A stretch of 64,000 nucleotides of DNA from Lotus japonicus (GCF_012489685.1 NC_080041.1:35267780-35331779), one strand, 5' to 3'. Positions 1 to 11,915 are shown, numbered from the stretch's first letter. Program-made: numbers and translations. The notes: generated by a model not told the origin, from the letters alone.

Positions 1-1238
1 GGGTCCCCAGGAAATTTTTTTTTAATTCAATTAAGGACAAAGTGTATCGGATCTCAATTTTGTCCTAGTCATCAATTACAGGTGGCTTTTATAATTTTTT
101 TTTTAATTAAAAAATTAAAAAATAATAATTTTTAATTCCAACTCAATTATTTAATCAGAATTTTTTTTAAAAAAAAAAGTTAAAAAAAAAACCTAATCTA
201 ATAATCCTTAACTAAACAATCTAATAATCTAAATAATAAACTAACCTAATAATCTAATTATAACCAATCCCCTTTCATCCCCAAATTGAACCCAATTGCA
301 AATCTTCATCCCCAAATTGAACCCTAATAAGAACATAGCTTCTTGCTCAACACATCAGTGATTCTCAGCAGCTCCACCACAATCCCCAACCTGGGTTTTC
401 CCCTATACCTCAACGGGTTCATCGCAGCAATCACCTTCTTGTGATCCATCTTCACCTTCAGATCCAGAATTAAAAATCCCAAACAAAAGCATTGATATAT
501 TCTTCTTCACCACTGCAATGAAAAATCTCAGACCCAAATCATCATCTCCACTCCAATCAACCACGGTGGGGGAGAGAGGTTATGTACCCACTCAACGGCT
601 AGATCTGCATCTACATTGGCAGGGGACAGCACCTACGGTCTCCATCCATATTCCTCTGCAAGCCTTCTTCAACGTTGAAATAATCCCATATTCGAGCTCC
701 TCCGCCGCCGATCTTATCCCCCCTCTCTCTCCCACTCGCCGCTCGCGCCATCTCTCTCTCTCTAGTCTCTTGCCTCTGCGTTATGTTGTCGTTTTGAAAA
801 GAAAGGGGAGGTGGTAAGCTGCTGTGCTTAAGAAAAGGAAGAGAAGATTATAGAAGAAGATGAAGAGTTTTGAATGAGGGATTTTATTTCTGATTCCTTT
901 ACGATTCTGGGTTCCGTTGACGATGAAGGATAAGATTTTTCTGGGTTATTGATTTAATCAACCTAGTACTGTTTAAAAAAAACCTAATTGTATAATAAAA
1001 TCCTATGTGAGTTGGATTTAAAAGATTAAGTTTTAGAATTTTTTCAATTTAAAAAAATTTAAAATGCCACGTGAAAAAGCTGAGTAGGCTAAAATTGAAG
1101 TCACTTCAGCATCAGACACACTTTGTCCTTAATTGAATTAAAAAAAAATTTCCTAGGGACCTAATTTGATGCAAACAATTTCCAGGCCCTGAATTTGATT
1201 CCCTTTACAATTTCAGGGGCCTTCTGATGTATTAAGCC
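1..1238. mobile_element. Mutator-like TIR element (Pack-MULE-like), left end cut by window start
   Basis: Positions 1-45 and 1118-1161 are near-perfect inverted repeats. The right arm continues outward to about 1238 through a stretch with the 'gggcct...gaatttgattccc' style typical of plant Mutator-like termini, so the matching left terminus lies before the window. No transposase is visible. The interior is non-repetitive and includes an exon-like minus-strand segment at 324-479 that could be captured host sequence. No target duplication can be tested because the left end is missing. The terminal inverted repeat is read directly; the superfamily call is inference from terminus style. Confidence 0.7.
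324..479 (-). pseudogene. Exon-like gene fragment inside the Mutator-like element
   Basis: The minus strand reads as about 50 coding-looking codons, including MDHKKVIAAMNPLRYRGKP followed by an LGIVVELLRITD-like stretch. It is rich in K, R and aliphatic residues, with balanced codon use, and ends at TAG (324-326). No start codon or flanking splice sites are certain. I do not recognise the family. It lies between the inverted repeats of a Mutator-like element, a position typical of captured host gene fragments in Pack-MULEs. It could be a chance open frame, but the composition is unlike the AT-rich surroundings. Confidence 0.35.
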
Positions 1239-1442
1239 TTATTTTTATTATTTTTATTTTAGTACATAGTTTTAATATTTTTTTCTTGTTTTGCAGTTCA
1301 GCGTTCTTGTTTATTTTTATTTGTGCTAGTTAGCTTCCTATTTGGGGGTTGATTATTGATACTTATTTGCTTAATTCATATTGAACATTTATATGACATT
1401 TTGTGTTAGACATAACTTCAACTACAAAACCCTCATCATCTT
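1239..1442. other. AT-rich spacer, nothing recognised
   Basis: T-rich sequence between the Mutator-like element and the LINE ORF1 remnant. No coding frame or repeat structure was recognised. Confidence 0.4.
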
Positions 1443-2010
1443 CTACCACTCTAGAAGGACAACCAATTTCAAGGAAAAGAAAAGCATCCCTCCCTCCAAT
1501 AACAAAGGTCGAACCACCTTGCAGAACTGAACCAAATGCCTCAGGGAAAAGGACTTCGTCAGAGATACCCAACCCCATCTTATAGCAATCACCAACAACA
1601 AAAAACCCTCCAAACTTGTCAACCACGGAACGGGAACGACATCCCTATCAAAAGCAAGGGGTACCACCAAATCTCCAACGGAGCAGAACGACACCTGAGA
1701 ATCCTTCTTTAACCCAACAACAGCATCCCTCCAAGAGGGAGCACCAAGACCAGAAACTGAAATCCTAGAGGCAGGTTGAAGAGTAGGGACTTTAGAGCCG
1801 AACTCCATCACAACCTTATTGGAAGGCTTAGCCAAAGACACAAAGAGAGAAGCTTTACCCATCCGAAACTCATCTAAACGTTTAATTGTCGTGGAAGCAG
1901 CCTTCAACGACAAGAAACTGATAAAAGAAAAACGAAAACGTCTCCCAGACCTCCTAGAGCGCTGGACAAAAACGTTCACCAAGCAACCAAATTGGGCGAA
2001 TAACCTCTAA
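1443..2010 (-). pseudogene. LINE ORF1 (RRM) remnant
   Basis: The minus strand reads LFAQFGCLVNVFVQRSRR and then an RFSF-type RNP1 core. This matches the RRM start of the related copies at 24016 (LFTQFGRVLNVFVQR) and 34612 (LGVFIQRVQRQG). RRM domains bind RNA, and in some plant L1-type LINEs (the BNR type described in beet) an RRM forms the start of ORF1. After roughly 60 residues the similarity stops and the frame loses the DUF4283 and AT-hook parts, so this is a 5'-end fragment with shifted frames. No ATG is visible at the start. Family relation is by eye; decay is clear. Confidence 0.6.
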
Positions 2011-2727
2011 TAATCTGATGATAGGATGTCAAGAAAGATGTGGTTGTTCACTGAATTGGCTTGATGCCTTTTGGGTCCTTTTGGGTGTGTGATTGTTATT
2101 ATGTGTTAAGTCACATTAACGTAATGCAAACATAGTATTTATGCATAATATGCCATTCAATCACATGCAAGGAAAAGTGAGGTTTGGGCCGTGGAGAATG
2201 ATGAGCAGGGGAAGAAAAAAACTTAATTTTCTGAGTTAAATCTTCATAAATTGAACCAATTTAATTGTAGATGTTCCTCTAATCAAAATCATTAATTAAA
2301 ATATTAAAGTTAAAATTAAAAATCTCAATTTCCCCCCTCTTTAAACCCTAATCTCATTTCCTGTTAAAATTTCACTAATTTACTTTTTAAAATTGTATCA
2401 TATATCCAATTCATCATAAACCCTAATATATTTGAAAAGAAAATGAAGTGGGGAGAACAAAATTAGCTAAAATCTAGGAAATAAAAAACAAAATCAAACT
2501 TGATCTAAATTAAGAAGACCAAAAATACAACTAAACTAAGTAAAAATGAAAGACACAATACGTAGCCATTAATAATGGCATAAGTAACTTATTAAAAGAG
2601 ATCACTAAAACTGAAGAGACTATATTTGTCAATTGACCATCTTCTTCGTTCATGAGATTGAGTATAAGACAATTCTTCAGTCACATTACAGAAAACTCAG
2701 CTATTGCTTGACCAGTAGAATCTCCTG
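2011..2727. other. 3' flank of the kinase gene
   Basis: AT-rich non-coding sequence downstream of the minus-strand kinase stop codon. The part next to 2728 is presumably its 3' UTR. No other gene or repeat recognised. Confidence 0.5.
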
Positions 2728-5700
2728 CTACGCTTTGCAAGCAGCAGACATAAGGCAAGCAATGCATTTTGGAAACCATCCCAGAATTGTACTAGCAGGA
2801 CGCGGTTTGTAAGTTGCAAAAAATTCTGGATCCTGCTTAAGTGATTCTGTGTACTTCTCCAAAATGGAAACTATCTCATCAAAATGTGGCCTTTTATCTG
2901 GATTGCTTGACCAGCATCTATTAATGAGGTTGCTAAATGCCCAAGGACATTCAGGTGGCAATGGTGGTCTTGCATTCTACACAAGTCAAAACACCCAATT
3001 TGAACATGAGAGATCAATATAAGTAAAATGAATAAATCTCCCCATTTTATAGATTTGGATTTCCTGCCGTCAGAGAAATTCCACGTTCACACAATCAAAC
3101 ATTTTTAGTCATCTAATCTTTGATCTGACAATTCACATTTTAAGTTGTAATAAGTAATTTTAAATAGTAACTCAGAATGAGCTGAGTTATCTGGATCTTA
3201 ATTGAACAGATCAAAATATTCGAATACGTAAATGCAGATTTCCATTGAATGCAGGGAATCCAAATCCTATTTTCAAATGTGAATCAAGGAGAGAGAAGCA
3301 ATCCTGCCAAACCCATGAAGTTAGCAGAACTGACATATGAAAGCATTTTCATAACATGCATGAAGAGTTTCACAAGTCCCATGCTCAGAACATGCCTATG
3401 GCCAAATAGGATGTAACACTTCTTTAGTTAATGGCAGTTATATATATTTTTTATTATTTTATAGAGCTTCAGATTCAAAGTATATCTCTTAGATAGTGCA
3501 GCATGTGCAAAGACAATGAACGATAAAAGTAATATTACATTTTATATAGGTTCTTGCAGCTCTGACTAAGGGGAAAAATAAAGCTTCTCTTCAATTAGTG
3601 ATTCCACTGTATGGGACCTTGTTGTGATGTTTTGTGCATGTGACAGAGAAGTAGGGTGGTTGCAATCATTGATTTTCATAACCATGTATAGCATATATAC
3701 CATGCACTATATTCTGAATCTTGGAAAAGTAACAATCATTTAGATGTCAGGGATAATAGAGAAACATCTAATTTTGTTCTAATTTAATATTGTTAATGAG
3801 GTGTCTAGCTTAGATAAGTGAGGCTATCTTATCTCAAGCATAACCACATGAAGATATACTCTGTAAAGATTATAGACAATGAATGATTGTTGCCCACACC
3901 GGCCACAAGTTTGAGAAAGATACGGGGCACATTGACCATCAAAAGAACCTAATCAAATTCATGCATATATGAATCAAAATGAACACACAAACATATATGC
4001 ATACAAGAATATCTATTACACAAGACTGATTTTGACACTATTTAATAATATTGGCAAAAGCAGAATAAATTGTTATAAGAGTTTATGCAAGTGTTTGGTA
4101 GAGCTTATGTAAATAATTTATGTCTACAAGATGTTTTGAGCTAATTTTCATAAGCTACCCAGGTTAACTAATGAATAAGCACTTATAGTCTAATACCTAG
4201 TTGTAATCAATTTTGAGCTTATTTCAATGAGTTTCTCAAATTAGCTTATGAATAAGTGCTTGTGCGATAAACTCTTAATTAAGTTATTTACCTAAATGCA
4301 TTATAAATCTTGCTTATTTAGCATCTATAAAAAGAGAAATAGACAGTTTTCATTTAAGAAATCAGGAGATTCTAATGATAGAATTCATTTTGTTGGTGAA
4401 AGTAGTTTATGAGAACAGTGGAATAGGACTTAGTAACAAGTCTAACAAGGGAAGAACACTTCTGGCAACCTATAGTGAATTTGAAGAAGCAGACTTTCCC
4501 TTAGCAGAACCCTTTATAAGACTAACAAAACGAGAGAAAATCGTTGGTTGATCATTTATTGAATACTGAAAGCCTTTTTAAAGACTGATTGAATGACATG
4601 AAAGGATCAGAATCCATAAAAATCTGACCTATTAAAGAAAACAACTAAAGTAAATCAATGAAAGGATTCTACTGAATAAAATCTAATATATAAACCAATT
4701 AAAGAAAACAATATAAAAAGGCTAGAATTCTTAAAGGCCTATATAAACCAATTATGCATGCCTAGATTTCTTTTTACAGGGACACAAATAGTAACATCGC
4801 AAACTTATGAAGTCTAGTGTTCCTTTTAACAAAAGGATCCCTATGACCTATGTAATCAGTTTTAGAATCAATGGTAATGAGATAGATCCTCTATTAAAAA
4901 TTAAATTAGCAGAGAGGCAAGTTAATTTTATGCAGACTAAGAATTTTCATTCCATAAATCACATGATTTTTTGGGGTAAATATGTAGATTAATCACCAGA
5001 CATACAAATGCAACTGAATATTTCAAATTCTTTACAGATTACAATAAGAATGTGTCATGTAAGTAGGTAAATTGTGATGCAAACCTTGTAGGAAACTGCA
5101 TATGCCGCCTGCTCTGGTGTCATGTTGTCAAATGGTGTCAGTCCAGTTAAAAGCTCCCATAGAACTATGCCAAAACTATACACATCTACTTTCTTGGTGT
5201 GATGCTTTTCTTTGATCATTTCAGGAGCCATCCATCGGTAGGTTCCGGTAAATCCCTTCGCGCTGCCACACTGAGATTCCAGGCAGGAGATGCCAAAATC
5301 TACTACTTTTACACACATATCTTCCCCTAACAGGAGATTCTCTGATTTGAGATCCCTATGAATTATCCCTTGAGAATGAAGATACTGCATACCCCGCGCA
5401 ATGTCTAGGGCTAATTTCAGAACAAGATGGAGCGGAACTGAATGCGGTTCTTGATGATGTAGGTATTTTCTCAATGAGCCCCCAGCCAAATATTCAGTAA
5501 TTATGCAAAAGACTGGAGGTTTCTTGCAAGCAGCAACGAACTGCAGCATAATAAGTTGTGGAAAATGTTTAATTTCTCTATTATTGTCTGTAGCAAAATT
5601 TTACCCACCAAACAATATCTTCTCTTTAAAAAGTACAACTTTCAGAATCAAGGTTTTAAATTGCAGTCTGCAACCACAATTGCGGCCGTAACAAATAGTT

Positions 5701-7017
5701 TTTATGTATCACCGCAACTGCGGCTGCACCGGCAGCATTTGTAAGCAATTTTGCACAATATCAAAGATCGCGACATAACTGCGATTTAAAACTTTGCTCA
5801 GCACTAACCTTTTTTAACACTTGTGTATCATGTCATAATGCCATATGAACTTCTAACATAAAGAATTAATTATAATCAAGGTTTTAAATTGCGGTCCGCA
5901 TCTGCAATTGCAGCCGCAACGTAAAGAGAATTAGACTCCCCGCAACAGCATTGCGACCCTATCAACACGCATTTTGTCCGCAATTCCGCGACAGAAACCT
6001 TAATCGCATTTTAAAGCACTTACTAAAACACCTACCACTTTCAAAAATATCAATACTTGATCAGTGATTCTATACAGAGGACACTTGAATGATTGGTATC
6101 AATTACATTCAAATTTATACCTCCCTATATAATACCCATGAGGGGTAGCTCAGCTGGTAACCCATCCTAAGTGTGCCATAAGAGCTCTCATGTTCGATCC
6201 CCGCATTATACGTCCGGGAATGAAAAACCACGGGAATGAAAAACCACAACTACGACTAAATTCCAAATCTGAAATAATCGGCATGGGTTACTGCCTTACC
6301 GGATAACCCGGAGGTTTATAAATTCACAAACCCTCTCGATCGAACCAAACACCAAACGAGCTTTGTTTCACCCGATTCCCCTCCCCAAACTAAACATTAA
6401 AATACCTCCTCTCTGCTCTTCATCATTAAAATCCCCCTCATCTCCCCCTCCCCTTTAAACCAAAGATGAGGGTAGAGTATACAAAAATTCCACTTTTAAC
6501 AGAAAAAAAAGAGTGGAGAATTGAAAAAGAAAGAAAGAAAGTAGCCCATAAAAACTAAAAAGCACCATTGCTTTATTAAAAAACTGAAGGCAAATGCAGA
6601 TCACAGAACAATGAAACAAGAAGAAAAGCAACAAGAACTCACAGTAATGATATTGGGATGGCGCAAAGGAAGCAACAAAGAAACCTCAGAAGTAAACTGC
6701 TTCTCAAGAAAACAAGCCAAATCCTCATCCTCCTCCGGCTGACTCACAAGCTTAATCGCCACATCTCTCTCCTTATAAACCCCTTTATAAATCCTACTAT
6801 GTCTCCCAGAAGCAAATTTCATTCCAATCAGCAACTGCGACATGTCCGCACTCCATTCCTCTTCCCCTTCCCCCTTTATCGCCGCCCCCGGAGACACCAG
6901 ATACTTCGACCATGACACCGCCCTCTTGTACTCACCCAACGATAGCCTCCTCCCTGCCTTCCCCCCGCCGCCGCCGCCGCTGCTCCATATTTGCTTATGC
7001 CAGTAAGAATTCTTCAT
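2728..7017 (-). CDS. Raf-like protein kinase (MAPKKK group C, GmPK6/HT1-like), three exons
   Basis: A complete 359-aa kinase encoded by exons 7017-6643, 5540-5085 and 2976-2728. All introns are phase 0 with GT-AG ends (donors at 6642 and 5084). The ATG is preceded in frame by TAG two codons upstream, supporting this start. The N-terminus holds a Gly run (14-19) and a basic stretch. The kinase domain spans about 63-320: glycine loop GMKFASGRHSRIYKG, lysine 89 in VAIK, alpha-C Glu111, HRDLKSEN at 186-193, DFG at 207-209, GTYRWMAPE at 224-232, and the VDVYSFGIVLWELLT subdomain IX block. It probably phosphorylates Ser/Thr (and possibly Tyr) as a cytosolic Raf-like MAPKKK. The best remembered relatives are soybean GmPK6 and Arabidopsis HT1 (a CO2/stomatal regulator); which orthologue it is cannot be settled here. 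No ACT or PAS domain is present. Both introns are loaded with small repeats. Confidence 0.93.
4075..4277. mobile_element. MITE in kinase intron 2
   Basis: About 200 bp bounded by imperfect inverted termini (taagagtttatgcaag at the left; the reverse complement of gcgataaactctta at the right). The interior has several 'agcttatg/cataagct' words that also pair across the element. No coding capacity. Non-autonomous DNA element; superfamily not assigned. Confidence 0.5.
5649..5796. mobile_element. Small TIR MITE, copy 1, in kinase intron 1
   Basis: Starts caaggttttaaattgc and ends gcgatttaaaactttg, which are imperfect inverted repeats. The middle is made of repeated 'ccgcaa/ttgcgg' words. A second copy lies 80 bp downstream at 5877. 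This repeat style is common in legume introns. Confidence 0.6.
5877..6015. mobile_element. Small TIR MITE, copy 2, in kinase intron 1
   Basis: Same start (caaggttttaaattgc) and the same 'ccgcaac/ttgcgg' interior as the copy at 5649. The right terminus is more decayed (cgcattttaaagc). Same orientation as copy 1. Confidence 0.55.
6141..6250 (+). mobile_element. tRNA-derived SINE-like unit in kinase intron 1
   Basis: Contains an A-box-like tagctcagctgg followed about 40 bp later by a B-box-like tgttcgatcccc, spaced as in an RNA polymerase III promoter. A 16-bp motif (gggaatgaaaaaccac) is tandemly duplicated just after it. The body does not fold as a complete tRNA, so a SINE head is more likely than a tRNA gene. 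No clear poly-A tail or target duplication was found. Confidence 0.45.
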
Positions 7018-8200
7018 GTGCTACTGTTAATGTAGATCCGCAATGTTTTTCAACAAACAAATGCTCTGGAAAATTTGTGAATAGTTTTTGAGATAAATAA
7101 CTAACTACATTACGAATATAGCTCTGGAAAATTTTAGGTAAAGAGAAGAAAGATGGATAAAATAAGGTTTAAAACAAAAGAGAAAACCAGGAGCAGGAGC
7201 AAGAGCAGGAGAAGAAGTTTGCATCAGAAGAAGAACAATGAGTTTTATTGTGAATTTCCATAAGAGTAGGTGGTAATAGTACTAGTTGTTGATTGATGAT
7301 AATGATGGTGTTGGTGTTGGTGATGGTGGTGAATGTGATTGAGAATGGTTTTTTTTTTAGTGAGAATATATGTAAATATTTGAAGAGAAGAGAGAGAGAG
7401 TGTGGTGGTGGGGATGGGGGTGGTTTTTGGGTGCTAGCTACGTTGGTAGGTACTAACTCGGTCGTAACGTGCGAAGATCCACTTCTGAGGAGACAAACCG
7501 GGTCTCTTGTGACTATGACCGCTTCCTATTTCTTTTTCCTATTTTCGCCTTTTATTTCTCTCATATTTTCCACTATTGCCATTCCAACCTATTCAATTTT
7601 ATATTTTTATCTTTTCTTTTCTTTTCTTTTTTTTGAAATTTCTTTTCTTTATTTATAATTCAATTTATGTTATTGTCCGTTTTGAATTAAATTTGTAATT
7701 ATCATCTTAACTTTTTTTGCGCCAAAAGTTATCTTAACCTTTTCTCTTTTTGATACATCTAAAAACTTAACTTTTTCTCTTCTAATCCTTGTATTTTTCT
7801 TTAATTTTATATTTTTCAATTTTTATCCATATCTTATTTTTATCTATTTCATAGTTTGAATTAATCATAAATTTAAATTTTACTTCTATAAAGAGATACT
7901 AAATCTAATTGTTATTTGAGAAATACACCGTATTAGACATGATAATATAAGCTTATACAATACATTATGAGTTTATCCATTATTTGGTGCTCACATTGTT
8001 TGGCTCAAAATCATATTAGACCAAAAGAATACATGCAAAACTGATTTTTCAGTCCGCATGCACATGAAATTGTTCAGTTTACTGGTAACTATAGTAAAGA
8101 CAAATATTCACTTGCATAAAAGATTATTGTTTTTTTTAGGGTAGCATAAAAGATTATTGTTTATCCTCAAGTTGTTTTTTTTAGTTTGGAATTCAAAAAA
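7018..8200. other. Kinase 5' flank / promoter region
   Basis: Read on the minus strand, this is the 5' UTR and promoter side of the kinase gene. It has purine-rich runs around 7180-7230 and a gagaga run near 7380-7400, which become CT-rich tracts on the transcribed strand. A TATA-like atttataatt word lies near 7650, too far away to assign. Beyond 7700 it is AT-rich with nothing recognised. Confidence 0.35.
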
Positions 8201-8209
8201 CAAAACAGC

Positions 8210-8500
8210 AAAAATAAACTAGCCCTTCTCCAAGAGATGGAGAACTTCCGAAGGAGGGGTGACCCCAGATTTTAACGCAACCTTCTCTTCAAGCCCAACT
8301 TTGCTAAAGCATATGTCGCCTTATTAAACTCTATAGGCTCTAGAGACATGATGGAAAACAACCTCTCAATCCTGCTGGACTAAACTTCTGACTTCAGCCA
8401 GATAAGCAGCACAAGAGTGAAGATTAAGAAAATCATTATGAGTAAGGCCATTAACCACAAGGCTCTGTTGCTCATCTCTAGGGAACCTTTTGACGAGAAG
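8210..8500 (-). pseudogene. LINE reverse transcriptase C-terminal RNase H remnant
   Basis: The minus strand reads, across frame breaks, VNGLTHNDFLNLHSCAAY, then LAEVRSLVQQD, then a YALAKLGL-type block. This is the order seen in the RNase H tail of plant LINE ORF2 proteins. Frames are broken by stops and shifts, and no RT core is present. A near-duplicate 'gttgctcatctctagggaacc' word occurs twice (8466 and 8518), suggesting local duplication. Recognition is by motif pattern only. Confidence 0.5.
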
Positions 8501-9470
8501 CATTAAGAACAGGGCTTTGTTGCTCATCTCTAGGGAACCTAGCTGGTGCCACTATCAAGGCCGCCCCTCCCACCCTAAGGACATCGAGAGCAACGATTGC
8601 AGAGGAAGCTTGCTTCCGGGAAAGAAAATGGATGAAGCTGAAACTAAATCACCTCCCAAATTTGCGCTTTCGTTGAACAAACACCCTTGAAAGGCTTCCA
8701 AACAGAGAAAAGAGTTCCGGATATGGTGGAAGTTGATAGCCTCTTCGATGTCATCAACGAAGAGGGTAACAACGTTGCATCGTGGTCCTTTGGTGCTCTA
8801 AGACGAACTGCCTCTCTCGACCTCTTTCCTCATTGTTCCCGTTTCCTCACCATCGTCATCCAATTCTGAAATCGACCTGCCCCAGACCTCCTCCAACTCG
8901 ACTTCTTCCTCTTCCTTGTCTTTCGTCGCTGACCCGCCTCTATCTACCGTCGGAACGCCATCAACCATCACAAATTATGCTTGGGTTATGGAAACCCTAA
9001 CAGAGCTTGCCCCCATTCTTTTCTTTCATCTCCTTAAAAAGAAAATCAGAGTTTAAGGTCGCCACTGCCCTGAACTGCCGCCACCGCCTTGATAAGCTTG
9101 ATGTTCTAAAGCTCCAGGAACCAGAAACGTAAACGAGAAGTCAAGGCCCAGATCGCAACATAGAGCGCCGAAGCAAGAGAGGCGTGATTGGGACTACAGG
9201 CACCACGCCTCTGCCGTCCTGAGCGGCCACCGCCACCGTGAGAAGAACAAATGTCTTAAACCCTAGTAGAGCACTAGTAAGGAATGCTTTATTTAATTAT
9301 AATAATGATTTAGTCAAATTATATATCAATTTAATGAGCTCTTAAACTGTGTGCATAACCTTAAACTACAACTATGCTGGTATGAATATAGTAGTTAGTA
9401 ACATGAAATTTGTTATCAAATTATGTATGCTTTCCAAATTACCCTTAACTAACATTTTGTATGTGTCATT
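8501..9470. other. Unassigned single-copy-looking sequence
   Basis: More GC-rich than its flanks, with short open frames on the plus strand (8490-8690, 8687-8869, 8782-9000) in different frames. None shows a recognisable domain. It may be a decayed gene fragment carried by a transposon. Confidence 0.25.
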
Positions 9471-10588
9471 AATCTTTTACAGAGTGAAACGAGAGGAAAA
9501 AATTTAAAGGCAACTGACCTTGGAGGATTGAGCTTGGCATGCGACGACGGTTCTCAAGGGTGAAGCTGGTTGTATGGGTTGCGAAGAGGAGGTTCCCAAA
9601 TTGTGGCTTTCGTGTTGGGATCCTTTTGATACTAGATTTGTTCTTGGGGTAGTATTTTGTTGCTTTCCCCTTTTGTTCTCTTTCAGGATCTCTGGGTGTC
9701 CACCTCTTCTTCTTCAACATAGTCCTGGATCCAGTTCGGCGCCATCTCCTTTTGGCGACCAGATAGTTTCTAGATTTGGAGTTTTAGTTGGATATTTTTT
9801 ATGTTTTGTTTTGATCCCGGTCCTGGATCCTCTTATAGCTGCTTCATTTGGCGGTGTCTCGCTCATCCTCCTCTGCGAGTTTTCGACCTTGTCGCCAATC
9901 TTTGGTCTTTGGGATGGTTATGGGTTTTGCAAGTTTTTTAGCGGCGTGGATGGGATCTCCTCTTCTCGTGCAACAATGGCGCTTTGATCGGTCTGATTTC
10001 TATGTTTCAAACCATGGAGGGCACTCTAGTTGTGTTGGGTGGAGACCTTTTCAAGTCCTCCATTCTCTTAGTATTGATTCACAGTCATCCTCCATGCGGG
10101 TGCAATGAGTCCTACTTGGAGATATATGTATTTTGCATCTCTAAATCTGGAGGTGTGTCATGGAGGCTATGGTGGCGGTCCCTTTGTTGCTGGTTAATGT
10201 CCTTTCTAGCATTTCCTTGTTTTGTTTATCTTTCTATTCTTATCATCGTTAGGTTATGAGTTTCATCTCTATAACGATTTGTTGGATTTTTGTTGGTAGG
10301 GCTTTGGTTTGCTTGGCTGGTTTGAATCTCTGTCTATAGGTGTCGAGCGGCTTGATAGGTTCCCTTGCCGGTTGAACCAATCACCATTTTTTGACTTCAA
10401 TTGGGACCTTTCCAATGGGGTAAGTGCTAAGGTTTTTTGGCTTGGCGTTTTAAGCAAGTTTGTGTGTTTCTAGGTTTTTTGAGGTATTTTTAGGAGGTTT
10501 TTGCTATAATGCTAGAGTTTTTACCAGCTTTATATTAGCTAGGTCAGCGTACCCATGTTGAGAGAGTTGTTTCTCAACACTTTATTAG
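9471..10588. other. Unassigned GT-rich sequence
   Basis: Plus-strand GT/T-rich sequence with overlapping short frames and no domain. The style (ttttttgg..., gtttgctt...) resembles 3' untranslated regions of plant LINEs, but no poly-A end or ORF is visible. Confidence 0.25.
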
Positions 10589-11518
10589 GCTTAAATGCAC
10601 ATTTTGTCCCCCATGAAAAGTGAATGTGCAAACAGAGTCTCTAAACCTTAAAAATAACATTTTTAGTCCCAAGCATTACCCTCTGTCAACATTTTTTTAT
10701 CCTTTTGCCAATTTTATAATGTTTTTGTCCTACGCGGTAATTTTTAAGTGATGTGGAACCATATTAGGAGAGAGAAGACTTCATATGGTGACTATGTGGG
10801 CTGCACAAGCACATACACCATCTCCTCAAAGAGATCGAGAAAGATTTGTTGCAAAATTTATTAAAATTAAAAATATCACAGTACGAAAATATTATCTAGA
10901 ACCTTCTCTATTCTTCATCTTCAACTTCAACCTTTTTCTTTTTCTAAAACTGCCTCATCTCCATAACTTTATTTGTTCTACATCTTCATTCATCTTCAAC
11001 TTCAACCTTCTTCTATTTCTAGAACTGCGTGCCTCATCTCTAAAACTTTCTCTTTTCTTCATCTTCATTTTCAACTTTCTTCTTTCTCCAAAACCTTCCC
11101 TAAACCCATGAGAAAGAGATCGAGAGACAGATCGAGAAAGAGAAACATCAAAAGTAGATATGAAAACATCATCATCAAAGATCGAGAGACATGATCAACA
11201 AATTTGGAAAAAATTCAAGCTTTAATCATCATCAATAGAAAGAGACAGATCAAGAAAGAGAAGGAGAAAAAACTTGGATAAATTTCTGGGTTTTGTGAAG
11301 ATTATGTCCGATTGGAGGGATTTCGTGAGTGGGGGAGTAGTGGGCATCAAAAATTGATGAATCTAGTGGCGACAGGGAGAAGTTACGGAGTGGGACGAAT
11401 CTAGTGGCGACGAGTCTGATACGGAGTGGAACGACAATGATAACGATTTGCTAACAGTTCGATGGGAAGATGGTTTCGAATGGAAATTCACCTTTTATAG
11501 GAAACAGATGTGCATTTA
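10589..11518. mobile_element. Possible Mutator-like TIR element, weak termini
   Basis: The left end reads cttaaatgcaca followed by ttttgtccc and several 'agtcc' words, as in other Mutator-like ends in this window. The right end near 11506-11518 carries the inverted tgtgcatttaag. Only about 12 bp pair clearly. The interior holds a pyrimidine-rich imperfect tandem repeat (10900-11100) and no transposase. Confidence 0.35.
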
Positions 11519-11592
11519 AGTAATAATATATATATATATATATTCTTTTGCTTTAAAATGTATTTTTGTCAAAAAAATATTTAATGCACCGT

Positions 11593-11915
11593 AACTTTAA
11601 ATTGGTTCTTAGAGCATCTTCAATGCAAAGTTCTTAGTTCTTAACTATTGCAGGGGGCTGACATGGAGTTCTTAGTTCTTAATTATAAGAACTAATTCTT
11701 ACAACTTTAAATTGGTTCTTAGAGCATCTCCAATGCAAGGTTCTTATTTTTTAACTATTGCAGGGGGCTGACGTAGAGTTCTTAGTTCTTAAAAATAATA
11801 ACTAATTCTTATAGAAGAGTTATACTTTTTGAGTTCTTAGTATAAAAAATTAATTTTTTCTCTCTAACAATAATGTCCACATGAATAGTGCTAACCTAGG
11901 ATTGGAGATGCTATA
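11593..11915. mobile_element. MITE with 110-bp internal tandem duplication
   Basis: The segment starting aactttaaattggttcttag at 11593 is repeated at 11703 (period 110 bp). The left gagcatctccaatgc word is matched in inverted form by gattggagatgct ending at 11912, giving short terminal inverted repeats. This 'agcatctccaat' terminus is widespread in plant genomes. Non-coding. Confidence 0.55.

Noticed and set aside
518..817. 99-codon plus-strand frame in the first Mutator-like element
   Set aside because: Low-complexity Ser/Arg/Leu sequence opposite the more convincing minus-strand cargo; no domain.
6141..6215. tRNA gene
   Set aside because: A- and B-box words are present but the stems of a cloverleaf do not form; a SINE-like origin is more likely.
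7293..7658. 121-codon frame upstream of the kinase
   Set aside because: Runs of Val/Met and Phe/Leu produced by simple-sequence DNA in the kinase promoter region; no domain.
10785..11111. 108-codon Phe/Leu-rich frame, possibly a membrane protein
   Set aside because: Encoded by an imperfect CTT-rich tandem repeat; hydrophobicity is an artefact of composition.
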